Source of the DNA: Shewanellaceae bacterium UBA2521
GTDB lineage: Bacteria; Pseudomonadota; Gammaproteobacteria; Enterobacterales; Shewanellaceae
Reading direction: 5' to 3'
Assembly (NCBI GenBank): GCA_002341165.1
Contig: DDNL01000001.1
Coordinates: forward strand, 1-56,148
DNA: 56,148 bases
Made by a program: the position numbers and the translations under genes. The stretch's first letter is position 1. Each line of letters begins with the position of its first letter. Shown here in pieces: positions 26,354 to 35,558 of the stretch. The notes under the pieces are model-generated. The model saw only the letters and a list, made by a program, of their open reading frames with translations, was not told where the DNA came from and ran no database searches.

Positions 26354-28252
26354 TTACAATTTAAATTGTCCAACTTGATCATTTAACTGCTTAGATATGC
26401 CGTTTAGCTCGTCTGACATACTTACAGTATTTTCTGCGCTACTCACCATCTCATCAGAGGTCGCACTCACAGACTGTACATTACGACTGACTTCTTCCGT
26501 TACAGCACGCTGCTCTTCAGCAGCACTTGCTATGTGGGTAGACATATCGGAAATTTCATTAATCGATTTAGCAATTTCTTCTAGTGCGCGTGTAGCATTA
26601 TTCGCTTCTTCTACACTTTCATTCGCATAAGATAAGCTATCTTGCATCGTCGTAACCGCACTATCGGTATTTTGTAAAAGTGTTTCAATCATAGCTCTAA
26701 TTTCATCTGTAGAACCATGTGTTTTTTGTGATAAAACACGTACTTCATCGGCAACAACGGCGAACCCTCGACCTTGCTCTCCAGCACGTGCAGCTTCAAT
26801 GGCGGCATTGAGTGCTAGCAAGTTGGTTTGCTCAGCAATATCTTGAATCGTTGATAAGATCGTATTGATGTTTTGCGTGTTACTTTCAAGCTCTCCAATT
26901 ACCTTGGATGTATTGTCTACTTGATTTGCCAAGCTGGTGATTGCTTCTTGGTTTTTAAGAATAACGCGCTTACCTTCACTACAATCTTCCGATGATTTGA
27001 TTGTAGCTGCAGCAGTTGACTCAGCATTATTAGCCACTTCAACAGCTGTTGCTGACATTTGATGTACTGCGGCAGCAATTTGCGTAATTTCATGCTGCTG
27101 CGACAATAACCCTTCTTTAGATTCAGAGACAATTTCACTAAAGCCTGTTGCTTGACTGTCAACTTGTTTACCACTTTCAACCACTTCAGAAATAATGCCG
27201 TGTAATTTGGAGATAAAAGTATTGACACTCAAAGACAGCTCACCAATTTCATCGTTACTTTTCACATCAACTTTAATGGTTAAGTCACCATCACCTTGTG
27301 CTAAAGCATGAATGGTATCAGTAGCCTGAATTAAAGGTGAGAGCATGCGTCTGACCACAAAGGTGATTAAAGCTATGATTAGCGAAAACTGAACGATAAA
27401 CATACTCAGTGAAGCAATTAACAGTGCGTTAATCGGACCATCAATTTTTTTCGAATCCAAAGCAAAAACAACCCACCAATCTAATCGCTCTAGATATTGG
27501 GCATCAAGCAAATATTCTTTGCCGTACAAATCATATCGGATAAAATCACCATTATTTTCATAGTATTGAGCTATTACCTCAAATTGCTCGCGTGTAAACT
27601 CAGGATGGATAGCCGTCATTTTCTTTAAATCATCGTCTTCATTAGGAGACGATAAAATTTCATCATGCGAGCCAAATAAGAGTGCAAAAGAATCTTCAGT
27701 CTGTATTCTATCAAGAGGTGAGCCCAAATCATCGATACCATACTGCGCAGCAATGACAATGTTCTTATTACTCGGTGAGCGTCTAGCTACTGCAATAATA
27801 TTTTTACCTGAAGAAGAGCTTTTGAAAGCATTAGAATAATGAGCTTTCTCACTTTTAATACCTTCTTTGAACCAGCTACGTTTGCGCGGATCATAATCAG
27901 AAGGTAATTTTTTCATCAGCTTTGAGTCTGCGATATAATTTCCTGACTTATCTCCTGCAAAAATGGCCTTAAAATCTGTTGATAAAAGTCCACTATCAAA
28001 ATCTTTAATAATTTCAAACCTATTCTCTTCTATAGAAGCATAGTTGTAGGCACTAATGTACATTTCATTAATTTCTAACCAATAATCAACTTGGCGGGAA
28101 GCAGACATAACCTGATAATCAGAAATAGTCTTGACAGCAGATTTCGTCTCTATATTTTGATTTCTATAAGCGATGATCAGCTGAGTCGTGCTCATCACAA
28201 AAATGAGCATGGTAAATACGGCTGTTAGTTTTAGAGTTAAGCTACTATTCAC
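26354..28252 (-). CDS. Methyl-accepting chemotaxis protein with dCACHE sensor (upstream copy)
   Basis: 632 residues, same architecture as the next gene: helix ~9-29, periplasmic dCACHE domain with YDPRKRSWFKEG, second helix near 280-303, HAMP, and a signalling domain whose tip EAARAGEQGRGFAVVADEVR is almost identical to its neighbour. The sensor halves have diverged strongly while the signalling halves have not, which fits tandem duplication followed by ligand diversification. In place of YxD after the WF motif it has HYSNAF, so its ligand pocket probably differs. Ends VGQFKL. Confidence 0.9.
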   Translation of the reverse strand: MNSSLTLKLTAVFTMLIFVMSTTQLIIAYRNQNIETKSAVKTISDYQVMSASRQVDYWLEINEMYISAYNYASIEENRFEIIKDFDSGLLSTDFKAIFAGDKSGNYIADSKLMKKLPSDYDPRKRSWFKEGIKSEKAHYSNAFKSSSSGKNIIAVARRSPSNKNIVIAAQYGIDDLGSPLDRIQTEDSFALLFGSHDEILSSPNEDDDLKKMTAIHPEFTREQFEVIAQYYENNGDFIRYDLYGKEYLLDAQYLERLDWWVVFALDSKKIDGPINALLIASLSMFIVQFSLIIALITFVVRRMLSPLIQATDTIHALAQGDGDLTIKVDVKSNDEIGELSLSVNTFISKLHGIISEVVESGKQVDSQATGFSEIVSESKEGLLSQQHEITQIAAAVHQMSATAVEVANNAESTAAATIKSSEDCSEGKRVILKNQEAITSLANQVDNTSKVIGELESNTQNINTILSTIQDIAEQTNLLALNAAIEAARAGEQGRGFAVVADEVRVLSQKTHGSTDEIRAMIETLLQNTDSAVTTMQDSLSYANESVEEANNATRALEEIAKSINEISDMSTHIASAAEEQRAVTEEVSRNVQSVSATSDEMVSSAENTVSMSDELNGISKQLNDQVGQFKL

Positions 28253-28325
28253 TTTATAGCACCTAATAAATGGTTTATATATAGAAGCACAACAACTATA
28301 TCGAACGCTCCTCTAAAAACTTAAG

Positions 28326-28363
28326 CAAAAAAAAAACCACCTTATCCAATAAGGCGGTTTTTA
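28326..28363 (-). terminator. Terminator of glnS
   Basis: Stem AAACCACCTTAT/ATAAGGCGGTTT with a 3-nt loop; the single A-C mismatch on plus is a G-U pair on the minus-strand RNA, which then runs into about ten T. It lies 21 nt after the glnS stop and separates glnS from the chemoreceptor pair. Confidence 0.85.
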
Positions 28364-28383
28364 TTTAAAAGTAAATCGTGATC

Positions 28384-30036
28384 TTAGCCTGCCCAGGTGT
28401 CTCTTAAGGCGACCGTTCTGTTAAAAACTAATTGATTTGACGAGGAATATTTGGAGTCAGCACAGAAATATCCCTCACGCTCAAATTGATAGGCATATTC
28501 AGCTTCAGCGTCTTGTAAACCTATCTCGACAAAGCCTTGTTTCACTTCTAGAGAGTCAGGGTTTAAATCTGCATCTAAATCTTTCACTTGAGCCACATTA
28601 AAGAGGCGATCATAAATTCTGAACTCAGCAGGCGCACATTCTTGCGCACTTACCCAATGAATCACGCCTTTTACCTTACGACCATCTGCTGGTGCTTGAC
28701 CAAGCGTATCCGGATCATAGCTACAATAGATAGTTTGTATTACACCTTGCGCATCTTTCTCTGCACGCTCAGCCTTAATCACATAAGCATTACGCAAACG
28801 TACCTCTTTACCTAAGACCAGACGTTTGTACTTCTTATTGGCTTCTTCACGAAAATCAGCCCTATCGATCCAAATCTCTTGGGTGAAAGGCAAAGTGCGT
28901 CCACCCATGTGCTCGTGCGTTGGATGACAAGGCGCTTGTAGGTATTGCGTCGCACCATCAAAATTCTCGATTACCAGCTTCACAGGATCTAAGACGGCCA
29001 TCGCACGTGGTGCATTCTCATTCAAGTCATCACGTATACAGGCTTCAAGCATACTCATTTCGACACAGTTTTCTTGTTTAGTGACGCCAATACGTTGACA
29101 GAACTGTCGAATCGATGCTGGTGTGTAACCTCGGCGACGCAGACCGACGATCGTAGGCATTCTCGGATCATCCCAGCCGGAAACAATTTGACGCTCCACC
29201 AGCTCGCTGAGCTTGCGCTTAGACATCATGGTGTATTCCAAATTCAAGCGAGAAAACTCATATTGACGCGGGCGTGCTGGGATAGAAATATGGTCTAAAA
29301 CCCAATCATACAAGCGGCGGTTATCTTGAAACTCAAGTGTACAAAGGGAATGGGTGATCTCTTCAATCGCATCACTGATGCAATGGGTAAAATCGTACAT
29401 AGGATAAATGCACCAAGTATCACCTGTTTGATGATGCTGAGCAAATTTAATCCGATAAATGACTGGATCACGCATGCAAATAAAGTCAGACGCCATATCG
29501 ATTTTGGCTCTGAGTACACATTCACCTTCTTTGAACTCACCACGGCGCATTTTCTCAAAAAGAGCTTTGTTTTCTTCAATAGGTGTATCGCGATAAGGGC
29601 TTGGTTTACCAGGCTCGGTCAACGTGCCTCGATATAAACGAGTTTGCTCAGCATCTAAAAAGCACACATAAGCTAAGCCTTTCTCGATCAGCTCCATAGC
29701 ATAACCATAAAGCTGATCAAAATAACGAGATGAATAACAAATATCGCCATCCCACGCAAAGCCGAGCCATTTCACATCTTCTTGGATAGAGCGTACAAAA
29801 TCGACATCTTCTTTTTCTGGGTTGGTATCATCAAAGCGCAAGTTACATTGTCCTTGATAATCCTGTGCCAAGCCAAAATTAAGACAAATAGATTTCGCAT
29901 GTCCGATATGGAGATATCCGTTCGGTTCAGGTGGAAATCTTGTGTGGATAGACGTGTGTGCGCCTGACTTTAAATCTTGATCAATGATATGTCGAATAAA
30001 GTGACTCGGACGAACATCTGTGTCCTTCTCGCTCAT
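28384..30036 (-). CDS. glnS: Glutamine-tRNA ligase
   Basis: 550 residues from the ATG at 30036, chosen because GGAGAG lies 7 nt upstream (a TTG at 30051 is part of that leader). Class I synthetase: RFPPEPNGYLHIGHAKS with the HIGH motif, FDDTNPEKE, the GlnRS-type acceptor domain, and MSKRKL as the KMSKS equivalent. The C-terminal beta-barrel anticodon domain ends in VALRDTW. It charges tRNA-Gln. Monocistronic, with a strong terminator. Confidence 0.96.
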   Translation of the reverse strand: MSEKDTDVRPSHFIRHIIDQDLKSGAHTSIHTRFPPEPNGYLHIGHAKSICLNFGLAQDYQGQCNLRFDDTNPEKEDVDFVRSIQEDVKWLGFAWDGDICYSSRYFDQLYGYAMELIEKGLAYVCFLDAEQTRLYRGTLTEPGKPSPYRDTPIEENKALFEKMRRGEFKEGECVLRAKIDMASDFICMRDPVIYRIKFAQHHQTGDTWCIYPMYDFTHCISDAIEEITHSLCTLEFQDNRRLYDWVLDHISIPARPRQYEFSRLNLEYTMMSKRKLSELVERQIVSGWDDPRMPTIVGLRRRGYTPASIRQFCQRIGVTKQENCVEMSMLEACIRDDLNENAPRAMAVLDPVKLVIENFDGATQYLQAPCHPTHEHMGGRTLPFTQEIWIDRADFREEANKKYKRLVLGKEVRLRNAYVIKAERAEKDAQGVIQTIYCSYDPDTLGQAPADGRKVKGVIHWVSAQECAPAEFRIYDRLFNVAQVKDLDADLNPDSLEVKQGFVEIGLQDAEAEYAYQFEREGYFCADSKYSSSNQLVFNRTVALRDTWAG

Positions 30037-30082
30037 GGGGAAACTCTCCAAAATAACCTAAGTAAAAAAATGCTTATTGCTA

Positions 30083-30130
30083 CGTGATCTGATCACGCCG
30101 AAGCCTTATATGATACCCAACAAGGCTTCG
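30083..30130. repeat. Two adjacent dyads between feoB and glnS
   Basis: A 15-bp near-perfect palindrome CGTGATC-T-GATCACG (30083-30097) is directly followed by an inverted repeat CGAAGCCTT (30099-30107) / AAGGCTTCG (30122-30130). They lie after feoB and before glnS on the minus strand. The second could help terminate feoB, although there is no T-run; the first looks like a protein-binding site. Confidence 0.55.
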
Positions 30131-30160
30131 CTAAGAATAGCGTCTGATTCTACATTAAAA

Positions 30161-32371
30161 TTAATTGATTTCAAGAACAGGAATTAATTCTGGCGTTTTT
30201 TGGCTCTGTTTACGTAAAATCCAATAAATCAGCACAAAACCTGAGATAAAAAAAGCTATCCACGCCGTACTTAAACCAGGTTGCTCCATAAACAAAGTAC
30301 TTTGATAATAAAGTGCTGCAACAGCATAGGCCAAATAAGAAGTCCATAGACTCGAGGCCAACGCCCACATCATGCCAAATTCTTTAATCAAAGCAGCAAT
30401 AGCCGAGATGCAAGGCGTGTAAAGCAAAATAAGTAAAAGATACGCAAAAGCCGCTGAAGTGGAGCCAAATCCCTGTGATAAGTTCTGTAACATCGAAGTC
30501 TGACCTGAGGTATCCAAAGGTTGTGGCGTTTTGACCCAAAACAACCAAGCGGCTAATTCATGCTGTAAACGAGAGCAAGCATCGTCCCATGCCTGAGATA
30601 AAGAAGGTCTCTTTGAGTGGATACTTTGTTGATCCGGTACCGAATAAAGACTATTGAGCGTACCAACAACTACCTCTTTCGCAAACAAACCTACAATAAT
30701 ACCCACTGTTGCGGGCCAATTATCTTCTTGAATTCCAATAGGCGAAAAAACAGGCGTCACTTCTTGGCTGATGACCTGTAAAATCGATGCATCTTTCGTG
30801 ACTTCACCTTCCATTGAAAATGAATTTAACAAAGTGAGAAAAGCCACGGCTATCACAATAATTTTGCCTTCACCGCAGATAAAGCTCATCATGCGCTTAT
30901 AAGCCTGTTGCAATGCAACGTCTAATCGAGGTACTTGGTATGCGGAAAGTTCCATCACTTGCTGAGTGTGATATCCAGGTAAAACAGTACGACTAAGTAA
31001 AAGCCCTGTACCCAAAGCAGCCAACAAACCAATGCAGTACAAAAGAAAAACCAGTGACTCTGATGAAGAAGGGAAAAAAGTGGCCGCAAATAAGACATAA
31101 ATAGGTAACCGCGCACCACAAGACATAAAAGGCGTCATCATACCGGTAATAATACGCTCACGCTCTTTGTTGAGCGATCGGGTCGCCATAATTGCAGGAA
31201 CAGAGCACCCAAAACCAACCACCATAGGCACAAAAGCTTTACCCGGCAAACCAATTCTTTTCATAGCACCTTCTATAACAAAAGAAGCCCGAGATAAGTA
31301 GCCTGATGACTCTAAAACACTCAAAGCAATGAACAGAGGTACCATCACAGGAATAAAAGAAATAACGGTTTGTATCCCTCCTCCAACACCTTGTGCTAAG
31401 AGTTGAACCACCACCTCTGATGCACCTAAGCTAGTTAGCATATAAGCAAAGTAATCTACAAAAAAGGCACCTGCTAGGATGCTAAAAAAGTCGATCCAAC
31501 TGTTACCCACACCTATGGCAAACATAAAAACCGCATACATCACGACTAAAAACAAGGGTACGCCCCAGTATTTATGTAAAAAAACTAAGTCTAAATAATC
31601 ACTTATTTTTTTCTTGTTTGTATCTTGTACCGCTTCATGACATATAGATTCGACACGCTGATAACGTGTAGAAGCAATCTCAATATCTACCTCTTCCATA
31701 TCTTCTTTCGGTAACATAACATGCAAACGTGCTAAAACTTGAGCACGCTTAGCTAAATAAGGCAACACAGCAATATTTTTGGCCTGAGCAAGGTAGGATT
31801 CAACGGTATCAGAGTAAGTCAATTTACATTGAGGCTGGCAAGCCAACAGATCAAGTCTATTGAGTTTGCTTTTTATATTCGATATCGAACTTTGGTCATC
31901 AGGTGTCACACATAAAACAGGCACAGTTAATTGCTTAGATAAAGCATCTATATCAATCTTAATGCCCTTTTTCTGAGCGCTCTCTATCTTATTGAGCACA
32001 ACCACCATAGGTAAGCCTAGCTCTAAAAGCTGTAGAGTCAGATAAAGGTGTCGCTCGAGATGGTGTGCATCGACCACATTGATGATCACATCCACATCTT
32101 TTTGCATCACATAACGACGTGTAACCGCTTCGTCTATAGCGCAATCACGCTCATCTTCATGAAACGCAATATCATGGATACCTGGTAAATCCGCTAAGTG
32201 TAGAGTTTTAGACTCGAGCTCCACAGCACAGGCTGTAGAATCCACAGTCACACCAAACCAGTTCCCCACTTTTTGATGCGCTCCAGATAGAGCATTAAAA
32301 AATGTTGATTTACCTGAGTTAGGGTAACCCACTAAAGCGCAATGAAATACTGAAGCTGAATTAGAATACAC
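30161..32371 (-). CDS. feoB: Ferrous iron transporter FeoB
   Basis: 736 residues from the GTG at 32371, preferred because GAGG lies 6 nt upstream; this overlaps feoA by 11 nt. The cytoplasmic G domain has G1 GYPNSGKS at 15-22, G3 DLPGIHD and G4 NKIE, followed by the helical GDI-like region. The membrane part carries two Gate-type repeats (VVGFGCSVPAIMATR with its conserved Cys, and GLFAKEVVVGTLNSLY). It imports Fe(II) across the inner membrane, driven by the nucleotide switch. No feoC is present. Confidence 0.95.
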   Translation of the reverse strand: MYSNSASVFHCALVGYPNSGKSTFFNALSGAHQKVGNWFGVTVDSTACAVELESKTLHLADLPGIHDIAFHEDERDCAIDEAVTRRYVMQKDVDVIINVVDAHHLERHLYLTLQLLELGLPMVVVLNKIESAQKKGIKIDIDALSKQLTVPVLCVTPDDQSSISNIKSKLNRLDLLACQPQCKLTYSDTVESYLAQAKNIAVLPYLAKRAQVLARLHVMLPKEDMEEVDIEIASTRYQRVESICHEAVQDTNKKKISDYLDLVFLHKYWGVPLFLVVMYAVFMFAIGVGNSWIDFFSILAGAFFVDYFAYMLTSLGASEVVVQLLAQGVGGGIQTVISFIPVMVPLFIALSVLESSGYLSRASFVIEGAMKRIGLPGKAFVPMVVGFGCSVPAIMATRSLNKERERIITGMMTPFMSCGARLPIYVLFAATFFPSSSESLVFLLYCIGLLAALGTGLLLSRTVLPGYHTQQVMELSAYQVPRLDVALQQAYKRMMSFICGEGKIIVIAVAFLTLLNSFSMEGEVTKDASILQVISQEVTPVFSPIGIQEDNWPATVGIIVGLFAKEVVVGTLNSLYSVPDQQSIHSKRPSLSQAWDDACSRLQHELAAWLFWVKTPQPLDTSGQTSMLQNLSQGFGSTSAAFAYLLLILLYTPCISAIAALIKEFGMMWALASSLWTSYLAYAVAALYYQSTLFMEQPGLSTAWIAFFISGFVLIYWILRKQSQKTPELIPVLEIN

Positions 32372-32600
32372 TTTTAACCTCAATTAAATTTGCTAAATCT
32401 TGTCCTACACAAAGTAAACTACCACGCACAGAAATTTCTATACTCGCCCCAAGAGGAGCTTTGCGAATCATTTTAATTTGAGTTTGAGGAATAACACCTA
32501 AGGCAAGCAGATTCCGTCTCACCGATGGCTTTATATTTCTGGTTGCACCCAATGACGCAATGGTTGCACTTTGCCCTGCTTTTAATTCAAATAATGTCAT
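32361..32600 (-). CDS. feoA: FeoA, SH3-like partner of FeoB
   Basis: 79 residues of the FeoA SH3-barrel family: LFELKAGQSATI at the start, RRNLLALGVIPQTQIKMIRKAPLG in the middle, and SLLCVGQDLANLIEV at the end. It supports FeoB-dependent Fe(II) uptake. It is first in a two-gene operon behind a promoter overlapped by a Fur box, and its 3' end overlaps the feoB start. Confidence 0.93.
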   Translation of the reverse strand: MTLFELKAGQSATIASLGATRNIKPSVRRNLLALGVIPQTQIKMIRKAPLGASIEISVRGSLLCVGQDLANLIEVKSVF

Positions 32601-32619
32601 AGTTCTATCTAAAAAATAA

Positions 32620-32638
32620 GTTATTGATAATCATTATC
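32620..32638 (-). promoter_or_regulatory. Fur box
   Basis: The 19 bases match the E. coli Fur consensus GATAATGATAATCATTATC at 17 positions, including the perfect GATAATCATTATC part. The site lies 20 bp before the feoA start and covers the -10 hexamer, the standard layout for iron-dependent repression. Confidence 0.88.
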
Positions 32639-32661
32639 GTTTAGAAACAAACATTAATCAA
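32633..32661 (-). promoter_or_regulatory. feoAB promoter
   Basis: On the minus strand: -35 TTGATT (32656-32661), exactly 17-bp spacer, -10 GATAAT (32633-32638). The -10 lies inside the Fur box, so iron-loaded Fur would block RNA polymerase. Confidence 0.75.
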
Positions 32662-32719
32662 GCTAAAATATGTAGAAAAGTTCTTTTTAAACATAGTCTA
32701 AAAAAAATGGCATAGGTAC

Positions 32720-32759
32720 AAAAGAACCTCTTTACTTATGATAGAAAAGAGGTTCTTTT
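32720..32759. terminator. Terminator between asnS and feoA
   Basis: Perfect 14-bp arms AAAAGAACCTCTTT (32720-32733) / AAAGAGGTTCTTTT (32746-32759) with a 12-nt loop. It lies 65 nt after the asnS stop on the minus strand and would stop asnS read-through into feoAB. The T tracts are part of the stem. Confidence 0.75.
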
Positions 32760-32824
32760 AAGGTCATACTGATCAAAGATACGCTTTATATCAGGCTATC
32801 TCACAGTGCTCAATATGCAGTAAA

Positions 32825-34225
32825 TTAGAAGTGAGCACTTTTAGCCGCTCTTGGAAAAGGAATCACATCACGTACGTTACTGACACCTGTGACATAAGCA
32901 ACAAGACGCTCAAAACCTAAACCAAAACCTGAGTGAGGCACAGTACCATAGCGTCTGAGATCGCGATACCAGCTATAATCTTCAGGATTGAGACCCATTT
33001 GCGCGATGCGCTCGTCGAGCACTTCTAAGCGCTCTTCACGCTGTGCTCCACCTATAATTTCACCTATTCCAGGTGCCAATACGTCCATAGCTGCAACCGT
33101 CTTACCATCATCATTCAAACGCATATAGAAAGCTTTAATATCCTTCGGATAATTCTTCACAATAACAGGCGCTTTAAAATGCTTTTCTGCCAAATAACGC
33201 TCATGCTCAGATTGTAAATCAATTCCCCAGCTTACAGGATGCTCAAATTTTTCCGAGCAATTTTGTAAGATCTCTACAGCATCTGTATAATCGACCTGAC
33301 AGAAATCAGAATCTACAAATTGCTCCAAACGAGAAATAGCTTCTTTATCCACACGCTGTGCAAAAAACTCTAGATCATCACGACGCTCGGCCAACACCGC
33401 TCTAAAGCAGTACTTGAGTAAATCTTCTGATAATTGTGCCACATCGTCTAAATCGGCAAAAGCAACCTCAGGCTCCACCATCCAAAACTCAGCCAAATGA
33501 CGGCTTGTATTAGAGTTTTCTGCTCTAAACGTCGGTCCAAAGGTATAAATCTTTGACAAAGCACAAGCATAAGTTTCACCGTTGAGCTGCCCCGAAACCG
33601 TTAAGAAAGTCTCTTTACCAAAGAAGTCTTCTTTAAAGTCAACATCGCCCTGCTCTGTTCTCGGTAAATGATTTAGATCAAGCGTAGAGACTCTAAAAAG
33701 CTCACCTGCCCCTTCGCAATCGGATGCTGTCACAATAGGCGTGGCTGTCCATAAATAGCCTTGCTCGTGAAAAAAGCGATGAATAGCCTGCGACAAGCAA
33801 TGTCTAACACGCATCACAGCGCCTATTAAGTTGGTTCTAGGACGTAAGTGTGCAACTTCACGTAGATGCTCAATTGAATGACGTTTCGCTGCCATAGGAT
33901 AAGTATCAGGATCATCAACCCAACCTACAACTTCAACGTGAGTCACTTGTAATTCGTAAGCCTGACCTTTACCTTGAGACTCAACAACTTTACCCGTCAT
34001 ACGCACAGAACAACCGGCTGTGACTTTAAGCACCTCTGTTTGATAATTAGCAAGTTCAGAAGGCACAACACCTTGGATTGGATGAAAGCATGAGCCATCA
34101 TATACGCCTAAGAAAGAAATGCCTGCTTTTGAATCGCGCCTTGTACGCACCCAACCTTGAACGGTTATCTCTGTACCTACGGCGTACTCACTTTGTAAAA
34201 TCGATGCAACTGTTGTCACTGTCAT
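32825..34225 (-). CDS. asnS: Asparagine-tRNA ligase
   Basis: 466 residues. N-terminal OB-fold anticodon domain (~15-100, VQGWVRTRRDSK) then the class II core: motif 2 FGPTFRAENSNTSRHLAEFWMVEPE-type region and motif 3 GFGLGFERLVAYVTG, ending DVIPFPR. These distinguish AsnRS from AspRS. The closing FPRAAKSAHF is typical of bacterial AsnS. It is monocistronic and diverges from the CD-NTase-like gene. Confidence 0.96.
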   Translation of the reverse strand: MTVTTVASILQSEYAVGTEITVQGWVRTRRDSKAGISFLGVYDGSCFHPIQGVVPSELANYQTEVLKVTAGCSVRMTGKVVESQGKGQAYELQVTHVEVVGWVDDPDTYPMAAKRHSIEHLREVAHLRPRTNLIGAVMRVRHCLSQAIHRFFHEQGYLWTATPIVTASDCEGAGELFRVSTLDLNHLPRTEQGDVDFKEDFFGKETFLTVSGQLNGETYACALSKIYTFGPTFRAENSNTSRHLAEFWMVEPEVAFADLDDVAQLSEDLLKYCFRAVLAERRDDLEFFAQRVDKEAISRLEQFVDSDFCQVDYTDAVEILQNCSEKFEHPVSWGIDLQSEHERYLAEKHFKAPVIVKNYPKDIKAFYMRLNDDGKTVAAMDVLAPGIGEIIGGAQREERLEVLDERIAQMGLNPEDYSWYRDLRRYGTVPHSGFGLGFERLVAYVTGVSNVRDVIPFPRAAKSAHF

Positions 34226-34487
34226 TGTATACCTTACTCCTAAGAGGAAATGAGAATCTGTTGTTTTGCTCTTATTTATATGCCTATTTTCTCAAAATTT
34301 ACTACATAAAGTAAGTCTATTTTAAAGATTACCAGTAAAAATAGTGCATGTAGCGAAAGAATAAACCATAACAAGACCTATTGTTTCTTATATACACTGA
34401 AGATACAAAGCAGATGTTAAAAATACTGACCTCTTCAAAGCAAGCTTTGGCATTAATTTTGATTGTCTCTGAGCAGAGGTGAATGAT

Positions 34488-35558
34488 ATGTCATTACAAG
34501 ATCAATTCGAAGCGTTTCATCATACGATTGAGCTCAATCGAGATAGTCCATCATATCTCGAAGCCAAAAAGAAAGATGAAGTGATTTATAAAAAAATAAA
34601 AAACTCCTTTAAAAAAGCAGGTTATGACATTGAGCGTACCGAAATATTAGGCTCTATGGGAACACATACGGGTGTCCAACCTTTAGAAGGCGATCGCTAT
34701 AATATCAATCGCGCTGTATTTATAACTCAAGCCTCTTCACCCGATGATCCAGTCAAAATCAAAAAACTTGTCAAAAAAATATTACAAAGAAATGGCTTTA
34801 CCAAAGCACATATCAAAAATCCATGCATTACCGCAAACGCTTTACGCAAACCACTGAGTATCAGTTACGTGATTTATCAAGAGGATTGGGTAAGTGGTAT
34901 TAAAATTGCCATCGGCAAAGAGCATTCTAGCGACACTTACAGAATCTGGGATACTTGCGATCCCGATGGTTTAAAAAAATGGTTAACTTGGAAAGACACT
35001 TGGATAGATGTCTCTTCTATTGAACAACAACAATTTTATCGACTTGTACGCTACATGAAAAGATGGCGTGATCACCAGTATCAAGATCACGAAGCCGATA
35101 AACAAAAAATATTCTCTATTTGTCTCACTATCATGGTACACGAGTGCATGTACTTTAGCTTCGACACCAATGAGCAGCCTCATGATCATATAGCATTAAA
35201 AAATACCGTCAAAAAAATACTAAGTAATGCATACTTCACCGAGACCTCATCTTCACAAAATCAAAGTGAATTAGAATATGATATCTGCGTAAAATTACCC
35301 AAAGATCCGTATCGCGATATATTCAATGGCCGAGGTCGCAACATCGCAAACTTGTTCTATCAAAAGTTAAACCAATTACTCTTGAGCCTAGAACAAGTCA
35401 GTAAGGAAAAAAACCTAACTCAGCAATGCGAAATATTAAGACAGGAACTAGGCACTGATTTTCCTCTTGCTACAACCACTACCACAAACAACACAGAAAA
35501 TGAAAGAAGCGATAATGGAGAAATTCAAACTCAAGACACCCATGCAAAAGAAAAATAA
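34488..35558 (+). CDS. CD-NTase (cGAS/DncV-like) family protein with all catalytic acids substituted
   Basis: 356 residues from the ATG at 34488; the GTG at 34479 lies inside the ribosome binding site AGAGGTGA. The layout follows bacterial CD-NTases end to end: FHHTIEL with a basic helix, GS motif at 55-56 (LGSMGTHTGVQPLEGD), the position of the DxD strand, PCITANAL, a third strand (GIKIAIG), RLVRYMKRWRD of the OAS-like helical domain, and the canonical ending region DIFNGRGRN...LGTDFPL. Where active members read DYDID it reads RYNIN (Asn72, Asn74), and where the third Asp is expected (xHxDxxxY) it has Lys139. It is therefore predicted inactive as a nucleotide cyclase. A poly-Thr and acidic tail follows. 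No CBASS effector or Cap2/Cap3 is adjacent. Confidence 0.78.
   Translation: MSLQDQFEAFHHTIELNRDSPSYLEAKKKDEVIYKKIKNSFKKAGYDIERTEILGSMGTHTGVQPLEGDRYNINRAVFITQASSPDDPVKIKKLVKKILQRNGFTKAHIKNPCITANALRKPLSISYVIYQEDWVSGIKIAIGKEHSSDTYRIWDTCDPDGLKKWLTWKDTWIDVSSIEQQQFYRLVRYMKRWRDHQYQDHEADKQKIFSICLTIMVHECMYFSFDTNEQPHDHIALKNTVKKILSNAYFTETSSSQNQSELEYDICVKLPKDPYRDIFNGRGRNIANLFYQKLNQLLLSLEQVSKEKNLTQQCEILRQELGTDFPLATTTTTNNTENERSDNGEIQTQDTHAKEK

Noticed and set aside
26917..27228. 103-codon minus-strand ORF
   Set aside because: Alternative frame inside the chemoreceptor gene, low-complexity translation, no start signal.
29326..29637. 103-codon plus-strand ORF
   Set aside because: Shadow of glnS; the minus-strand protein is fully conserved through this stretch.
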